64,000 nucleotides of DNA from an uncultured Oribacterium sp. GTDB lineage: Bacteria > Bacillota > Clostridia > Lachnospirales > Lachnospiraceae. This document shows, in pieces, positions 25,119 to 33,132 of this stretch. How positions within the stretch are numbered: position 1 is the first letter of the stretch; each line of letters begins with the position of its first letter. The DNA lies in contig CAMKKZ010000011.1 in NCBI GenBank assembly GCA_946413525.1, forward strand, positions 30,159 to 94,158. The letters are read 5' to 3'. The notes below the pieces were generated by a model. That model was not told where the DNA came from, ran no database searches, and was given only the letters and a program-made list of their open reading frames with translations. The translations under genes and the position numbers were made by a program.

Positions 25119-25856
25119 TCAAAGCACCTTCGAAAGGAAATCCTTCAGGCGGTCGCTCTTCGGATGATTGAATATTTCATCCGGCGTCCCCTGCTCCACG
25201 ATCCTTCCGCCGTCCATGAAGATGACCCGGCTACCAACCTCGCGGGCAAAGCCCATCTCATGAGTGACCGTCACCATCGTCATGCCCCCCCGGGCGAGGG
25301 AGCGCATGACATCCAGCACCTCCCCAACCATTTCCGGATCCAGCGCGGAAGTCGGCTCATCAAACAACATGACCTCCGGCTCCATACAAAGAGCCCTCAC
25401 GATGGCCACCCTCTGCTTCTGTCCGCCGGAAAGCTGTGCCGGATACGCCCCGACCCTGTCCAGGAGGCCGACCCTGTCCAGAAGGGCCTTTGCCTTTTCC
25501 TCCGCCAGCCCAGGGTCGATCTTCTTCACCTTGATTGGCGCGATCGTAAGGTTCTCAAGAATGGTCTTGTGGGGAAAAAGGTTGAAATGCTGGAACACCA
25601 TCCCCATTTTCTGCCTGTGCAGGTTCAGATCCACCTTCTGTGCCGTGATGTCCGTCCCTTCAAAAATAATCTGTCCCTCGCTCGGTATTTCCAGAAGGTT
25701 CAGGCTCCGGAGGAAGGTGGATTTCCCGCTTCCCGAAGGGCCGATGACCACCATCACGTCCTTCCTGTAAACGTCGATATCAATGCCGTCCAGCGCCCGT
25801 ATCTTTCCTTTATTATAATGCTTTTTCAAGCCTTTGACTTCGATAATCTTTTCCAT
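25119..25856 (-). CDS. Amino-acid ABC transporter ATP-binding protein (GlnQ type)
   Basis: The 245-residue polar-amino-acid ABC ATPase has Walker [10 protein letters not shown], signature [11 protein letters not shown], Walker [15 protein letters not shown] and the family-typical HEMGFAREV near the C-terminus. It energises the permease encoded directly upstream (26029-26730). The full set is binding protein, permease, ATPase in that order. Confidence 0.93.
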   Translation of the reverse strand: MEKIIEVKGLKKHYNKGKIRALDGIDIDVYRKDVMVVIGPSGSGKSTFLRSLNLLEIPSEGQIIFEGTDITAQKVDLNLHRQKMGMVFQHFNLFPHKTILENLTIAPIKVKKIDPGLAEEKAKALLDRVGLLDRVGAYPAQLSGGQKQRVAIVRALCMEPEVMLFDEPTSALDPEMVGEVLDVMRSLARGGMTMVTVTHEMGFAREVGSRVIFMDGGRIVEQGTPDEIFNHPKSDRLKDFLSKVL

Positions 25857-25917
25857 GCCGCTCCCCCTCTCAGAATGGTTTTCAATACCGGTCTCTACGC
25901 CTTCTTTCGCTCAGCAC

Positions 25918-26037
25918 TTAATGCTTAACGTTTAGCGTTTAGTGCTTATCGTTAGAGCCTAGCGTATAGCGTTTTGCGTTTAGCGTTTAGAGCTTAGCGT
26001 ATAGCGTTTTGCGTTTAGCGTTTAGTACTTAACGCTT
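25918..26037. repeat. AGCGTTT-type tandem repeat array
   Basis: Heptamer-like TAGCGTT, TTTAGCG and GCTTAGCG motifs recur, with a repeat of about 35 bp (AGAGCYTAGCGTATAGCGTT...) present twice in tandem. It fills the ATPase-permease gap and extends over the permease stop codon. Confidence 0.85.
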
Positions 26038-26730
26038 GTCGCTCTCCCGCATCCTCCGCTCAAAATATCCGATAATCTTTGATGTAGGGAAGCAGAGGCA
26101 GAAATAAAGGCAGGTTGCCACAAGCAGCGGTTCTACAATGATGAACGACGCGGATTGTACGGCCTTGACGTTGAACATGATATCCTGAACGCCAATGGTA
26201 TAGCAAACCGAGCTTTCCTTAATGATCGTGACAAACTCGTTGGCCACGGCAGGCAGGATGTTTTTGACTGCCTGGGGCAGCACAATCTCCTTCATGGTCA
26301 TCCAGCCGGGCATGCCAAGGCTCCTCGCCGCCTCCGTCTGCCCTATGTCCACGCCTTCGATCCCACCCCGGATCACGTCGCTCATATATCCGCCGCTGTT
26401 CAAAGAGAGGGCGACAACCGCGGGGAAAAAGCGTTCAAACTGAATGAAGCCCAGAAACTGAAATTTTGGCAGGGAAATAAAGCCAAAAACAGCATAATAT
26501 ACCAGGAATACCTGCACCAGCATGGGCGTGCACCGAACAAACTGCACATAGGCCCCGGCCACAAGCCTCAGCAAGCGATTTTTGGACAAAAGCATAAAAG
26601 CCAGAAACATGGCAATGAAGAAACCGATAATGACGGTGAAAGCTGACAAAAGGACAGTGACAATCAGGCCCTGGCGGAAAAGCGTGCCATAGGTAAAAAT
26701 CTTGTTCATATGTTCCATGCTGATCGACAT
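26029..26730 (-). CDS. Amino-acid ABC transporter permease (HisM/GlnP type)
   Basis: The permease of about 233 residues belongs to the HEQRO polar-amino-acid family. It has an N-terminal TM, FVRCTPMLVQVFLVYYA (the family's RGTP-like start), and the EAA loop EAARSLGMPGWMTMKEIVLPQAVKNILP. The ATG at 26730 is nine nt from GGGGAGG; that Shine-Dalgarno lies at the edge of a family A repeat. The C-terminus overlaps the AGCGTTT array. Confidence 0.92.
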   Translation of the reverse strand: MSISMEHMNKIFTYGTLFRQGLIVTVLLSAFTVIIGFFIAMFLAFMLLSKNRLLRLVAGAYVQFVRCTPMLVQVFLVYYAVFGFISLPKFQFLGFIQFERFFPAVVALSLNSGGYMSDVIRGGIEGVDIGQTEAARSLGMPGWMTMKEIVLPQAVKNILPAVANEFVTIIKESSVCYTIGVQDIMFNVKAVQSASFIIVEPLLVATCLYFCLCFPTSKIIGYFERRMRESDKR

Positions 26731-26745
26731 AAACACATACCTCCC

Positions 26746-26935
26746 CTATCAGAGCAGGTTTTGACTACTCTGATTTCATGACAAACTGATGCGGCATCAC
26801 ATCAGCAAGGCTCTCCCCTATCAGAGCAGGTTTTGACTACTCTGATTTCACGACAAACTGATGCGGCATCACATCAGCAAGGCTCCTGGTCGCTTTAATA
26901 CCTGACAAACAACCGCAGTATCGCAAGCCACCCGG
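26746..26935. repeat. Family A repeats, three copies
   Basis: Two nearly identical copies (starting near 26746 and 26817; CCCCTATCAGAGCAGGTTTT, ACTCTGATTTCATGACAAAC, TGATGCGGCATCACATCAGC) and one diverged partial copy are present. The right edge, read on the minus strand, ends in GATAGGGGAG, the Shine-Dalgarno used by the permease. Confidence 0.85.
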
Positions 26936-26987
26936 CTACCCTGTCGAAGCAGTTTATTGTCCAACAGGCAACTGGCCGGGCACCGAA

Positions 26988-27153
26988 TTAAAACTTACCC
27001 AAACAGGAATGTCATCTGCTTTTCCTGCGATCATGGACGCGACAATAAGGGCAGCGATTTAAGACTTACCCAAACAGAAAAGTCATCTGCTTTTCCTGCG
27101 ATCATGGACGCGGCAAAAAGGGCAGCGATTTAAGACTTACCCAAACAGGAATG
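26988..27153. repeat. 70/71-bp tandem repeat, 2.4 copies
   Basis: Units at 26988-27057, 27058-27128 and a partial at 27129-27153 share ACTTACCCAAACAG and TCATCTGCTTTTCCTGCGAT. This is unrelated to families A-E. It lies between the binding-protein and permease genes. Confidence 0.9.
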
Positions 27154-27182
27154 CCCGCGGAAAAGCAACCCTCCGCGGGCAT
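27152..27182 (-). terminator. Hairpin between binding-protein and permease genes (attenuator/terminator)
   Basis: A perfect 10-bp stem TGCCCGCGGA/TCCGCGGGCA with a 10-nt loop lies about 60 nt past the binding-protein stop. It has only a short TTCCTG tail. Such intra-operon hairpins often stabilise the binding-protein mRNA, so partial termination is inferred. Confidence 0.5.
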
Positions 27183-27242
27183 AAAGCCATAAGGCAATAC
27201 AGGCGAATACAGGCACATTAGAATGTACAAGACGGAAATATC

Positions 27243-28211
27243 TTATTCAATCTTGTTTCCTTCCTCGTCCAACTGCCCTTCATATACATTTTCCTGATCC
27301 TCGGCCAGCCCCTGTGCCTCTGCCACATACCCGGCCATCGTCCCATCGTCAACAATCTTCTTGATGACGCCGTTTACCGCGTCAAGAAGCTGCTGATTAC
27401 CCTTTTTCAGCGCAATGGCGGATCCTTCCGAATCGTATTCCACATCGCACATAAGGTAAAGCTCCGGATAATTCTTCTGGTACTGCAGGGCGACGTCCTT
27501 CTCTATGAAAGCCCCCTCCAGCTTTCCGTTCAGAATCTCATTGATGATGTCCGTCACCTTGTCCAGCCCCACGATGTCCGCATCCGGGGTATTTGTCTCC
27601 GCAAGCCCCATCTGAATTGAACCGGTCTGGGCGCCCACGGGAAGCTTTCCCTTGTTAAAATCATCATAGCTTGTATATTTGTCTTTGTCCGCCTCGCGGA
27701 TGACAAAGGCCTGTCCGCCCAGATAATAAAGCTCCGAAAAGTCAAACTGCTCTTTTCTCTCCGGACTCGGGGAAAAGCCGGACACTCCCATGTCAATGCT
27801 GCCATTCTGCACTTCCAGAAGAATGTTGTCGAAGGACATCGGCACCACTTCGAGCTCAAGGCCTAATTCTTCCGCAATCTTCCTGGACATGGCAATGTCG
27901 AAACCAACCAGGACCGGCGTCCCATCCTCATCAATATGATAAAACTCATAAGGAGCAAAGTCGGGGCTTGTCCCAATCGTAAGCTTCCCAGGGTTCGCAG
28001 TCACGATCTCCCCTCCCGTCTCGCCCTTGTCTTCTGCCTCTGCTTTTTCCTCCCCGGCCTCCGGAGCTGCCGCGTCGGCAGCCGCAGACTCCGCAGAGGC
28101 CGCTGTTGTGGCAGCGGCTTCAGAGGCAGCAGGCTGTGAAGCGCCGGCGCCGCAGCCGGCAAGGCCAAGAACAGCAGTTATCATAAGAGCAGCCGTAAAT
28201 ATCTTTTTCAT
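27243..28211 (-). CDS. Amino-acid ABC transporter substrate-binding lipoprotein
   Basis: The lipoprotein of about 322 residues has signal MKKIFTAALMITAVLGLAGCG, an Ala/Glu/Ser linker (about 25-65) and then an SBP family 3 fold. Fold features are LTIGTSPDFAPYEFY, VLVGFDIAMSRKIAEELGLELE, FDNILLEVQNGSIDMGVSGFSPSPERKEQFDFS and GAFIEKDVALQY. The FDIA and ER-x-F-x-FS motifs are typical of polar amino-acid receptors. The ATG at 28211 has GGAGGG upstream; a longer frame to 28289 lacks support. A strong promoter lies at 28292-28320. Confidence 0.93.
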   Translation of the reverse strand: MKKIFTAALMITAVLGLAGCGAGASQPAASEAAATTAASAESAAADAAAPEAGEEKAEAEDKGETGGEIVTANPGKLTIGTSPDFAPYEFYHIDEDGTPVLVGFDIAMSRKIAEELGLELEVVPMSFDNILLEVQNGSIDMGVSGFSPSPERKEQFDFSELYYLGGQAFVIREADKDKYTSYDDFNKGKLPVGAQTGSIQMGLAETNTPDADIVGLDKVTDIINEILNGKLEGAFIEKDVALQYQKNYPELYLMCDVEYDSEGSAIALKKGNQQLLDAVNGVIKKIVDDGTMAGYVAEAQGLAEDQENVYEGQLDEEGNKIE

Positions 28212-28291
28212 ATACCCTCCTGTAATTATTCCTGGGAAAAAGCACGGAAATACGCTTTCCGATGCCTTCCCTGCAACAAAAACTCCCATGA

Positions 28292-28320
28292 AGTATAGTT
28301 AGACATCTTTCCTTTGTCAA
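28292..28320 (-). promoter_or_regulatory. Sigma-A promoter of the amino-acid ABC operon
   Basis: The minus strand shows a perfect TTGACA (28315-28320), a 17-nt spacer and TATACT (28292-28297). The leader is about 75 nt. The remaining 28321-28520 shows no further feature that I can support. Confidence 0.9.
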
Positions 28321-28520
28321 TAGAATCAACGGAATATGGATGATAAAAACGGGGAATTATAAGGAGAATTATAAGCAGGCAAGAATAATTATCCGCAAGA
28401 ATGGAATAATGAGGCAGAAATGCTTATAAAGAAGCAGCCTTCGCGAAGCGGCACGGGCGAGGCTGATAATGTCCCGGAAATCAAGTGGGAAAGCCTATGA
28501 AAAACGTCCAGGAAGCCCGG

Positions 28521-29027
28521 CTAAGCTGAATCAAAATGCCTTCCCACCCTCGCGAAGACGATCCCGCCCAGAAGCCCCACCAAAAAGCCGGAAACAAGTC
28601 CCGAAAGCAGGAGGACGGGAAGATAATAGGCAAGCTGCGCCGAATGAAGCAAAGCCACCGCCACGATAAGCTGGCCTATATTGTGAAGCATTCCGCCGGC
28701 ACAGCTCACGGCAACTGACGAAAAAAGCCCGCTTTTTCGCAGCGCGAGCATTCCAAAAAGGCTCAGGGCAAAACCGCCCAGGGAATAGGCCAGAGTCATC
28801 ATATTGCCAAAAAGAAGGGAGACAAGCAAAATTCTCAGAAGCCCTATGAGGCCTGCGGCTCCGGCTCCCAGGGCATCCAACGCGAACACCGTCACCGTAT
28901 TCGGAAGCCCCAGCTTCACGCCGGGTATTCCCAGATTAATCGGAATCATAGCCTCTACATAGCTCAAAATCATGGCAAGAGCAAGCAGCATGCCATAACG
29001 GCTGACCCTGCCGGAATGAATCCTCAA
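28521..29027 (-). CDS. Gx transporter family / heptaprenyl diphosphate synthase component I-like membrane protein
   Basis: The protein of about 169 residues has five or six hydrophobic helices. It begins RIHSGRVSRYGMLLALAMIL and has IPGVKLGLPNTVTVFAL, LLRILLVSLLFGNMMTLAYSLGG and CAGGMLHNIGQLIVA, all characteristic of the Hpre_diP_synt_I family. Members are now viewed as ECF-S-component-like transporters as often as prenyl-synthase subunits. The TTG start at 29027 has an excellent GGAGGGGG six nt upstream; the upstream frame to 29063 lacks this. It stands alone here, without the NusG-II or ApbE partners seen elsewhere. Confidence 0.78.
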   Translation of the reverse strand: MRIHSGRVSRYGMLLALAMILSYVEAMIPINLGIPGVKLGLPNTVTVFALDALGAGAAGLIGLLRILLVSLLFGNMMTLAYSLGGFALSLFGMLALRKSGLFSSVAVSCAGGMLHNIGQLIVAVALLHSAQLAYYLPVLLLSGLVSGFLVGLLGGIVFARVGRHFDSA

Positions 29028-29167
29028 ATCGCGCCCCCTCCCAAATATACAGATACACAGCAAACGTGTTATTCAAATTCGCGTGATGCGTAACGATTCA
29101 GTGCCCTGTTTTAAGCCGCCTCTCGCGGCTGGCCGCACACCTAAAGAGGCAATCCTCGCCATGTCCG

Positions 29168-29216
29168 CTCCCGGATTTCAGGGAATTCCATTTGGAATTC
29201 CCTGAAATCCGGGGAG
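29168..29216. repeat. Perfect palindrome related to the inner part of B1
   Basis: CCGGATTTCAGGGAATTCCA and its complement meet head to head with almost no loop. The same GGATTTCAGRGAATT arm appears in B1 (2639-2700) and at 61715-61733. It lies in the 721-nt gap upstream of the Gx gene. Confidence 0.8.
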
Positions 29217-29327
29217 TGTCAAATAGTCACGAATACAATTACTGTCATTGCATACCAAAACAGGGAAGGAACGCCTCCCCTGCCCGAAAACAAAGGCACA
29301 AACCATGCCTGATGCATAGTTTATTCC

Positions 29328-29517
29328 TGGGTTTTCCGCAGCGCAAGGAATGCTGCGGAAAAATCTGAACAAAAAATGCCTGAAAGCATATTCTGTTCAG
29401 ACGCATCCCTCATTGCCGGGTGGCCAGACTCAATCTGGCTTTGCCAGATTGAGTCATGTCCCTGCGGGATGCGCCAAATACGGTATTAACTATGCTTGAT
29501 GCATAGTTAATACCTGC
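29328..29517. repeat. Dispersed repeat, family D (D2), with a 53-bp hairpin insertion
   Basis: It is the same string of hairpins as 2981-3114, but between TCCC (29406-29409) and TGCGGGATGC it carries 53 extra bases (29410-29462). The insert contains a perfect 12-bp-stem hairpin (GACTCAATCTGG/CCAGATTGAGTC, 29427-29455) and is bounded by TCCC on both sides. Confidence 0.85.
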
Positions 29518-29715
29518 AGTTAAACCATATATCCAAAATATATATATCAGGGTTTTGATTTGAATCTGAATTCCAAACACTCAGAAAGACTGAATTACCC
29601 GAATCCCCTATATTCAAAACTTTTCTATAATAATCAGATGTAAATCAGATAGAATAGAGCAGATATAAAAAATCAGATATAAAACACAATGCAGTATGGG
29701 TTGAAACGACGCTAT

Positions 29716-29782
29716 TAAAGTGGTCTTTGACCACTTTAATTTCTGACAAACAGTTGCGGTATCACAAGCTATACGGCTCCAC
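29716..29782. repeat. Family A repeat next to the cold-shock gene
   Basis: TTAAAGTGGTCTTTGACCAC, TTTAATTTCTGACAAACA and TTGCGGTATCACAAGC make a near-consensus copy. It ends 2 nt before the csp stop codon. Confidence 0.85.
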
Positions 29783-29784
29783 TC

Positions 29785-29988
29785 TCAAAGCTTTTTCACG
29801 TTCTTTGCCTGGGGGCCCTTGTCATCTTCCACAATCTCAAACTCTACCTCCTGCCCCTTCTCGAGTGATTTAAAGCCGTCTCCCAAGATGCCGGAATAGT
29901 GGACGAATATATCCTTGTCCTCCTCGCCGCCAATGGAGATGAAGCCGTATCCTCTAAGGTTGTTAAACCATTTCACTGTACCTTTCAT
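29785..29988 (-). CDS. Cold-shock domain protein
   Basis: The 67-residue single OB-fold protein starts [21 protein letters not shown], which includes the RNP1 motif (GYGFISI); RNP2 is DIFVHYSGI. It is an RNA chaperone of the CspA/CspB family. The start at 29988 is set by GGAGG upstream; six upstream in-frame residues are spurious. A strong promoter lies 50-80 nt upstream. It is slightly shortened in the loop between strands 3 and 4 compared with CspB. Confidence 0.93.
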   Translation of the reverse strand: MKGTVKWFNNLRGYGFISIGGEEDKDIFVHYSGILGDGFKSLEKGQEVEFEIVEDDKGPQAKNVKKL

Positions 29989-30039
29989 CAGACAATACCT
30001 CCACAAGTTATTGTAATAACCAAAAATTACAACAGAAGC

Positions 30040-30068
30040 ATATTAGCATAAACTGAATACCGCGTCAA
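30040..30068 (-). promoter_or_regulatory. Sigma-A promoter of the cold-shock gene
   Basis: The minus strand shows TTGACG (30063-30068), a 17-nt spacer and TAATAT (30040-30045). The leader is about 45 nt and AT-rich. Confidence 0.82.
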
Positions 30069-30125
30069 TACGAAATGCTTCAGTTTAGCAAAAAGCAATG
30101 AAGATATTGAACTATTTTGGCTTTG

Positions 30126-30674
30126 TTATTCCGGCATGGCAGAAGTACGCTCCATCTCCTGATCCTTCCTCATACAGCATTTCTTGTATTTCTTCCCCGA
30201 ACCACAGGGGCAGGGATCATTGGGATATATCTTCGCGCCTTCCCTCCGCACCGTCCCGGATTTCTTCTGCTCCCTGTACAGTTCCTTTCTGCGTTCCTCC
30301 GAGAGTATGTTGTCCCAGGCCTCCAGCCCGTAAAGCCACGTGGCCTTCGCTTCCACCATGTTGTAATACAACTTCTCAGGGTCGATCTCTATTTTGACCT
30401 CTGTGCCTTCCTCCATAGTCTCAATAGGGTTCTGGTAGCCCTTCAGGGACTCGTTAATGCCGTCCAGCACGCCGGTAAAGTTGAAAAGGTCTATGTGAAA
30501 TGTCTCTGCCAGTTCCTTCACAGTACCCGTCCATACTTTCGATGGATCCGCAAGAATCTCTGTATAGAAGCCCTTTTCCAGGGCGAAATAATCCTTCCAA
30601 AGTTTGTCCTGATCAGCCTTGGAAAGTTCGTTCCCATAGGCTTTTTCCCTCCACTGCTCCAGCAAAGTTGCCAT
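30126..30674 (-). CDS. SEC-C motif protein
   Basis: The 182-residue protein starts MATLLEQWREKAYGNELSKA. It is mostly helical and acidic and ends with the zinc-binding SEC-C motif NDPCPCGSGKKYKKCC (about 158-173), as in SecA C-termini. The motif commonly mediates contacts with nucleic acid, ribosome or SecB; the function here is unknown. The start at 30674 is supported by GGGGAGGAAG. A longer frame (to 30818) only translates family A repeats. The Shine-Dalgarno overlaps the repeat edge. Confidence 0.8.
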   Translation of the reverse strand: MATLLEQWREKAYGNELSKADQDKLWKDYFALEKGFYTEILADPSKVWTGTVKELAETFHIDLFNFTGVLDGINESLKGYQNPIETMEEGTEVKIEIDPEKLYYNMVEAKATWLYGLEAWDNILSEERRKELYREQKKSGTVRREGAKIYPNDPCPCGSGKKYKKCCMRKDQEMERTSAMPE

Positions 30675-30683
30675 ATTACTTCT

Positions 30684-30903
30684 TCCTCCCCTATCAAAGC
30701 AGCTTTCTGCCGCTCTGATTTCGTGACAAGCCAGCGCGTCATCGCGTCGGCAAGGCTCTTCTACTTTTATCAGAGCGCTTTTCGACCGCTCCGATTTCAT
30801 GACAAGCCGGCGCGTCATCGCGTCGGCAAGGCTCTTCTACTTTTATCAGGGCGCTTTTCGACCGCTCTGACTTCGTGACAAGGCTGCGCGTCGGCGCGCC
30901 AGC
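30684..30903. repeat. Family A repeats, three tandem copies
   Basis: Copies start near 30684, 30762 and 30836. They share TATCAGAGCGCTTTTCGACC, GCTCYGATTTCRTGACAAGC and GGCGCGTCATCGCGTCGGCA. They show compensatory changes in the second stem (GCGCGTCATCGCGTCGG in place of TGCGGTATCGCA), suggesting conserved structure. Confidence 0.85.
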
Positions 30904-30911
30904 CCGTTTTC

Positions 30912-32372
30912 TTAATACCCTTTGTCCCTGTAGCTTTCCCCATCCAGAGGCAGACCCTTTTTTTTCAAATGCCTTTCCACAAGCCTCTCCATCAGTTTCA
31001 TGATCACTGACCATAAGGGCACGGCCACAATCATTCCCGGAACACCGAAAAGGCCCCCGAAAAGGATGATCGAGAACAACACCCAGAAACTGGAAAGCCC
31101 CGTACTGCCGCCAAGAATCCTGGGCCCCAGTATGTTACCGTCAATCTGCTGGATGATCAAAATGGCGATAATAAAATAAATGCTCTTCAAAGGATTGACC
31201 AGCAGGATCAGGACGAAAGAGGGGATCGCCCCAATGAAAGGTCCAAAAAACGGAATAATATTCGTCACCCCTACAACCACGGAAACAAGCATGGTATAAG
31301 GCATCCTCATAATGCTCAGGACAATGAAGGTAAGTATTCCGATGATCAGCGAATCCAACAGCTTCCCTACAATGAATCCGCCGAAGGCCTCATCGGCCTC
31401 CCGGCATACCCCGATCAGTGCCCTGGCCCAGCCGGCAGGCAGAAAGGCATAGACCAGCTTTTTGCTTTCCACCAGAAGGCTTTCCTTCATGTTCAGGAGA
31501 TAAACCATGACAATCAGCCCAATTAAAATGTTCTTTATGAAGTTGACCATGGACCATACGCCCGAAGAAAACTGGGTCAGAATGTTGCCAAAATTTGAAA
31601 GCTGCCTCATTATATTTTCCAGATCAAGCTGGAAGGTACCGCTCAAATCCCTGAAGAAATCCCGGAGAAATGGAGGTATTTCGTCTCCCTGCAGCGCGGC
31701 TATCACCTGGTTGTATAAGGCCGCGCTCCTCTCCGGCAATGTCAAAGAAACCGTCCTGATGGACTGGACAAGCTCCGGAATAATGAGGTAAAACAGGCCT
31801 GCGACGGCAAGAAGCAGAAGCACAAGACTCAGCACGGTAGCGATGACCTTCGCTGTCCTCCTGAAACCCCCCTCTTTTTCAACGCCATCCAGGGTCTTCC
31901 CACTGTCCTGCCGGCTCCCGGCCGTGACTGCCTCTTTTTCCAAATCCATCCCGCTCTGCGGCTTAAGCCCATTCCCGGCTCCCGCGTCTCCCTTTTTGCT
32001 TTCACCCGAACCCGGGTCCCTCGTTCCGGCGGTCTTAATTGCTGGCAATCCGGAAAATGCAACAGTAGGCAGGTGAAAAGGATTTTCAAACTGAATGCGT
32101 GAAATACGCTTTCCAATCACTCTCCCGAAAAAGGAGGACAGGCCCCGTAGGGAAAATCCCGCCAGAGAAAATATGGGATTGTAAATCCAGCGCATCAGGT
32201 AGGCCAGCACCGCCCCATAAATGACCGGTGCCAGAAGCCTTGCCATGGTGTCCAGAAAAGATCTGAACTCCGTCCAATGCAAAAAGAAAAAAACAACACC
32301 GGAAACCGACGCCAATACAATGAAGGCCGTAAGCCCCCATTTAATCTGATCTTCCCATTTGTTCTCTTTCAT
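30912..32372 (-). CDS. AI-2E family transporter (PerM/YdiK-like permease)
   Basis: The protein of about 486 residues has roughly eight TM helices. Family motifs are IGLIVMVYLLNMKES, GVTNIIPFFGPFIGAIPS and QQIDGNILGPRILGGSTGLSSFWVLFSI. Members export small molecules or ions; the name does not prove AI-2 transport. An unusual hydrophilic Gly/Ser/Lys insertion of about 75 residues (roughly 95-170; TAGTRDPGSGESKKGDAGAG) separates the first TM pair from the core. The start at 32372 is favoured because GGAG overlaps the upstream ATG. Confidence 0.85.
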   Translation of the reverse strand: MKENKWEDQIKWGLTAFIVLASVSGVVFFFLHWTEFRSFLDTMARLLAPVIYGAVLAYLMRWIYNPIFSLAGFSLRGLSSFFGRVIGKRISRIQFENPFHLPTVAFSGLPAIKTAGTRDPGSGESKKGDAGAGNGLKPQSGMDLEKEAVTAGSRQDSGKTLDGVEKEGGFRRTAKVIATVLSLVLLLLAVAGLFYLIIPELVQSIRTVSLTLPERSAALYNQVIAALQGDEIPPFLRDFFRDLSGTFQLDLENIMRQLSNFGNILTQFSSGVWSMVNFIKNILIGLIVMVYLLNMKESLLVESKKLVYAFLPAGWARALIGVCREADEAFGGFIVGKLLDSLIIGILTFIVLSIMRMPYTMLVSVVVGVTNIIPFFGPFIGAIPSFVLILLVNPLKSIYFIIAILIIQQIDGNILGPRILGGSTGLSSFWVLFSIILFGGLFGVPGMIVAVPLWSVIMKLMERLVERHLKKKGLPLDGESYRDKGY

Positions 32373-32393
32373 GCAATGCTCCATAAACGAATT

Positions 32394-32427
32394 GTACTCG
32401 TGGGCAAAGCTTCCCGCCCACGAGTAC
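32394..32427. other. Inverted repeat upstream of the AI-2E-family gene
   Basis: A perfect 12-bp stem GTACTCGTGGGC/GCCCACGAGTAC has a 10-nt loop 22 nt upstream of the gene start. It may be an operator, a leader hairpin or a small repeat. The stretch to 32770 has no other feature that I can support. Confidence 0.5.
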
Positions 32428-32770
32428 GCAACACCAGGGTCATGCCGATAAGCCAGGCATTTCTTTATGATGCATATGAAAGCGACTCGTTCCTCGCTTT
32501 CTAAAAACAGAGGTCCAGAACGCCGTACTGCACTCCTGACTCCTAGCTTTCAGCCAGGTGGGTAACCTCACGGATATATCTATAGTCCTTAACCATCCGG
32601 AAGGCATTATATCAATATCACAGATATTGGAATCCCGTATGTCATGTTTGTAGGTTCAATTTGTACAGCCTCGAACGCCCCAGATCACTCTTTATCGGAA
32701 TTATAACAGAGCCTTTCCTCTTTCGCAAGATGTGAAGGAAAAAAATTTGCTTACATATCTGAACAGGCTC

Positions 32771-32842
32771 ATCATAGATGTCAGCATAGATATTAGCATA
32801 GATATTAGCATAGATATTGTCATAGATATTATCATAGATATT
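32771..32842. repeat. 12-bp tandem repeat x6 (ATCATAGATATT-type)
   Basis: Six 12-bp units (AGCATAGATATT, GTCATAGATATT, ATCATAGATATT) are in register. They sit in the gap between the AI-2E-family gene and DUF4364. Confidence 0.9.
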
Positions 32843-32933
32843 TAAGAAAGAATTGACCTCAAGGAATTGACGAAAGAATGGCATAATTGCTAAACTAAGG
32901 GGCAGAAAAAACCAATGTTTACTGCCGTTTGAA

Positions 32934-33088
32934 AAAGCGGCAACGAGCCTGCTGTAAAATAACAATGCACTTGTTACAAAAACGGCAACGCGCTCGCTGC
33001 AAAGCGGCAACGCGCTCGCTGCAAAGCGGCAACGCACCTGCTGCAAAGCGGCAACGCGCCTGCTGTAAAATAGCCTCGCGCTTGCTGT
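32934..33088. repeat. 22-bp tandem repeat x7 upstream of DUF4364
   Basis: Units of the form AAAGCGGCAACGCGCTCGCT plus GC lie at about 32934, 32956, 32979, 33001, 33023, 33045 and 33067. Each holds a GC-rich core. It ends 45 nt before the DUF4364 start, i.e. in its promoter or leader. Confidence 0.9.
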
Positions 33089-33132
33089 AAAAGCGGCAAA
33101 AACAGCAGATGAGACAACAAAGGAGGAGCATT

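Noticed and set aside
30675..30818. N-terminal extension of the SEC-C protein
   Set aside because: It translates family A repeats; the Shine-Dalgarno and ATG at 30674 define the start.
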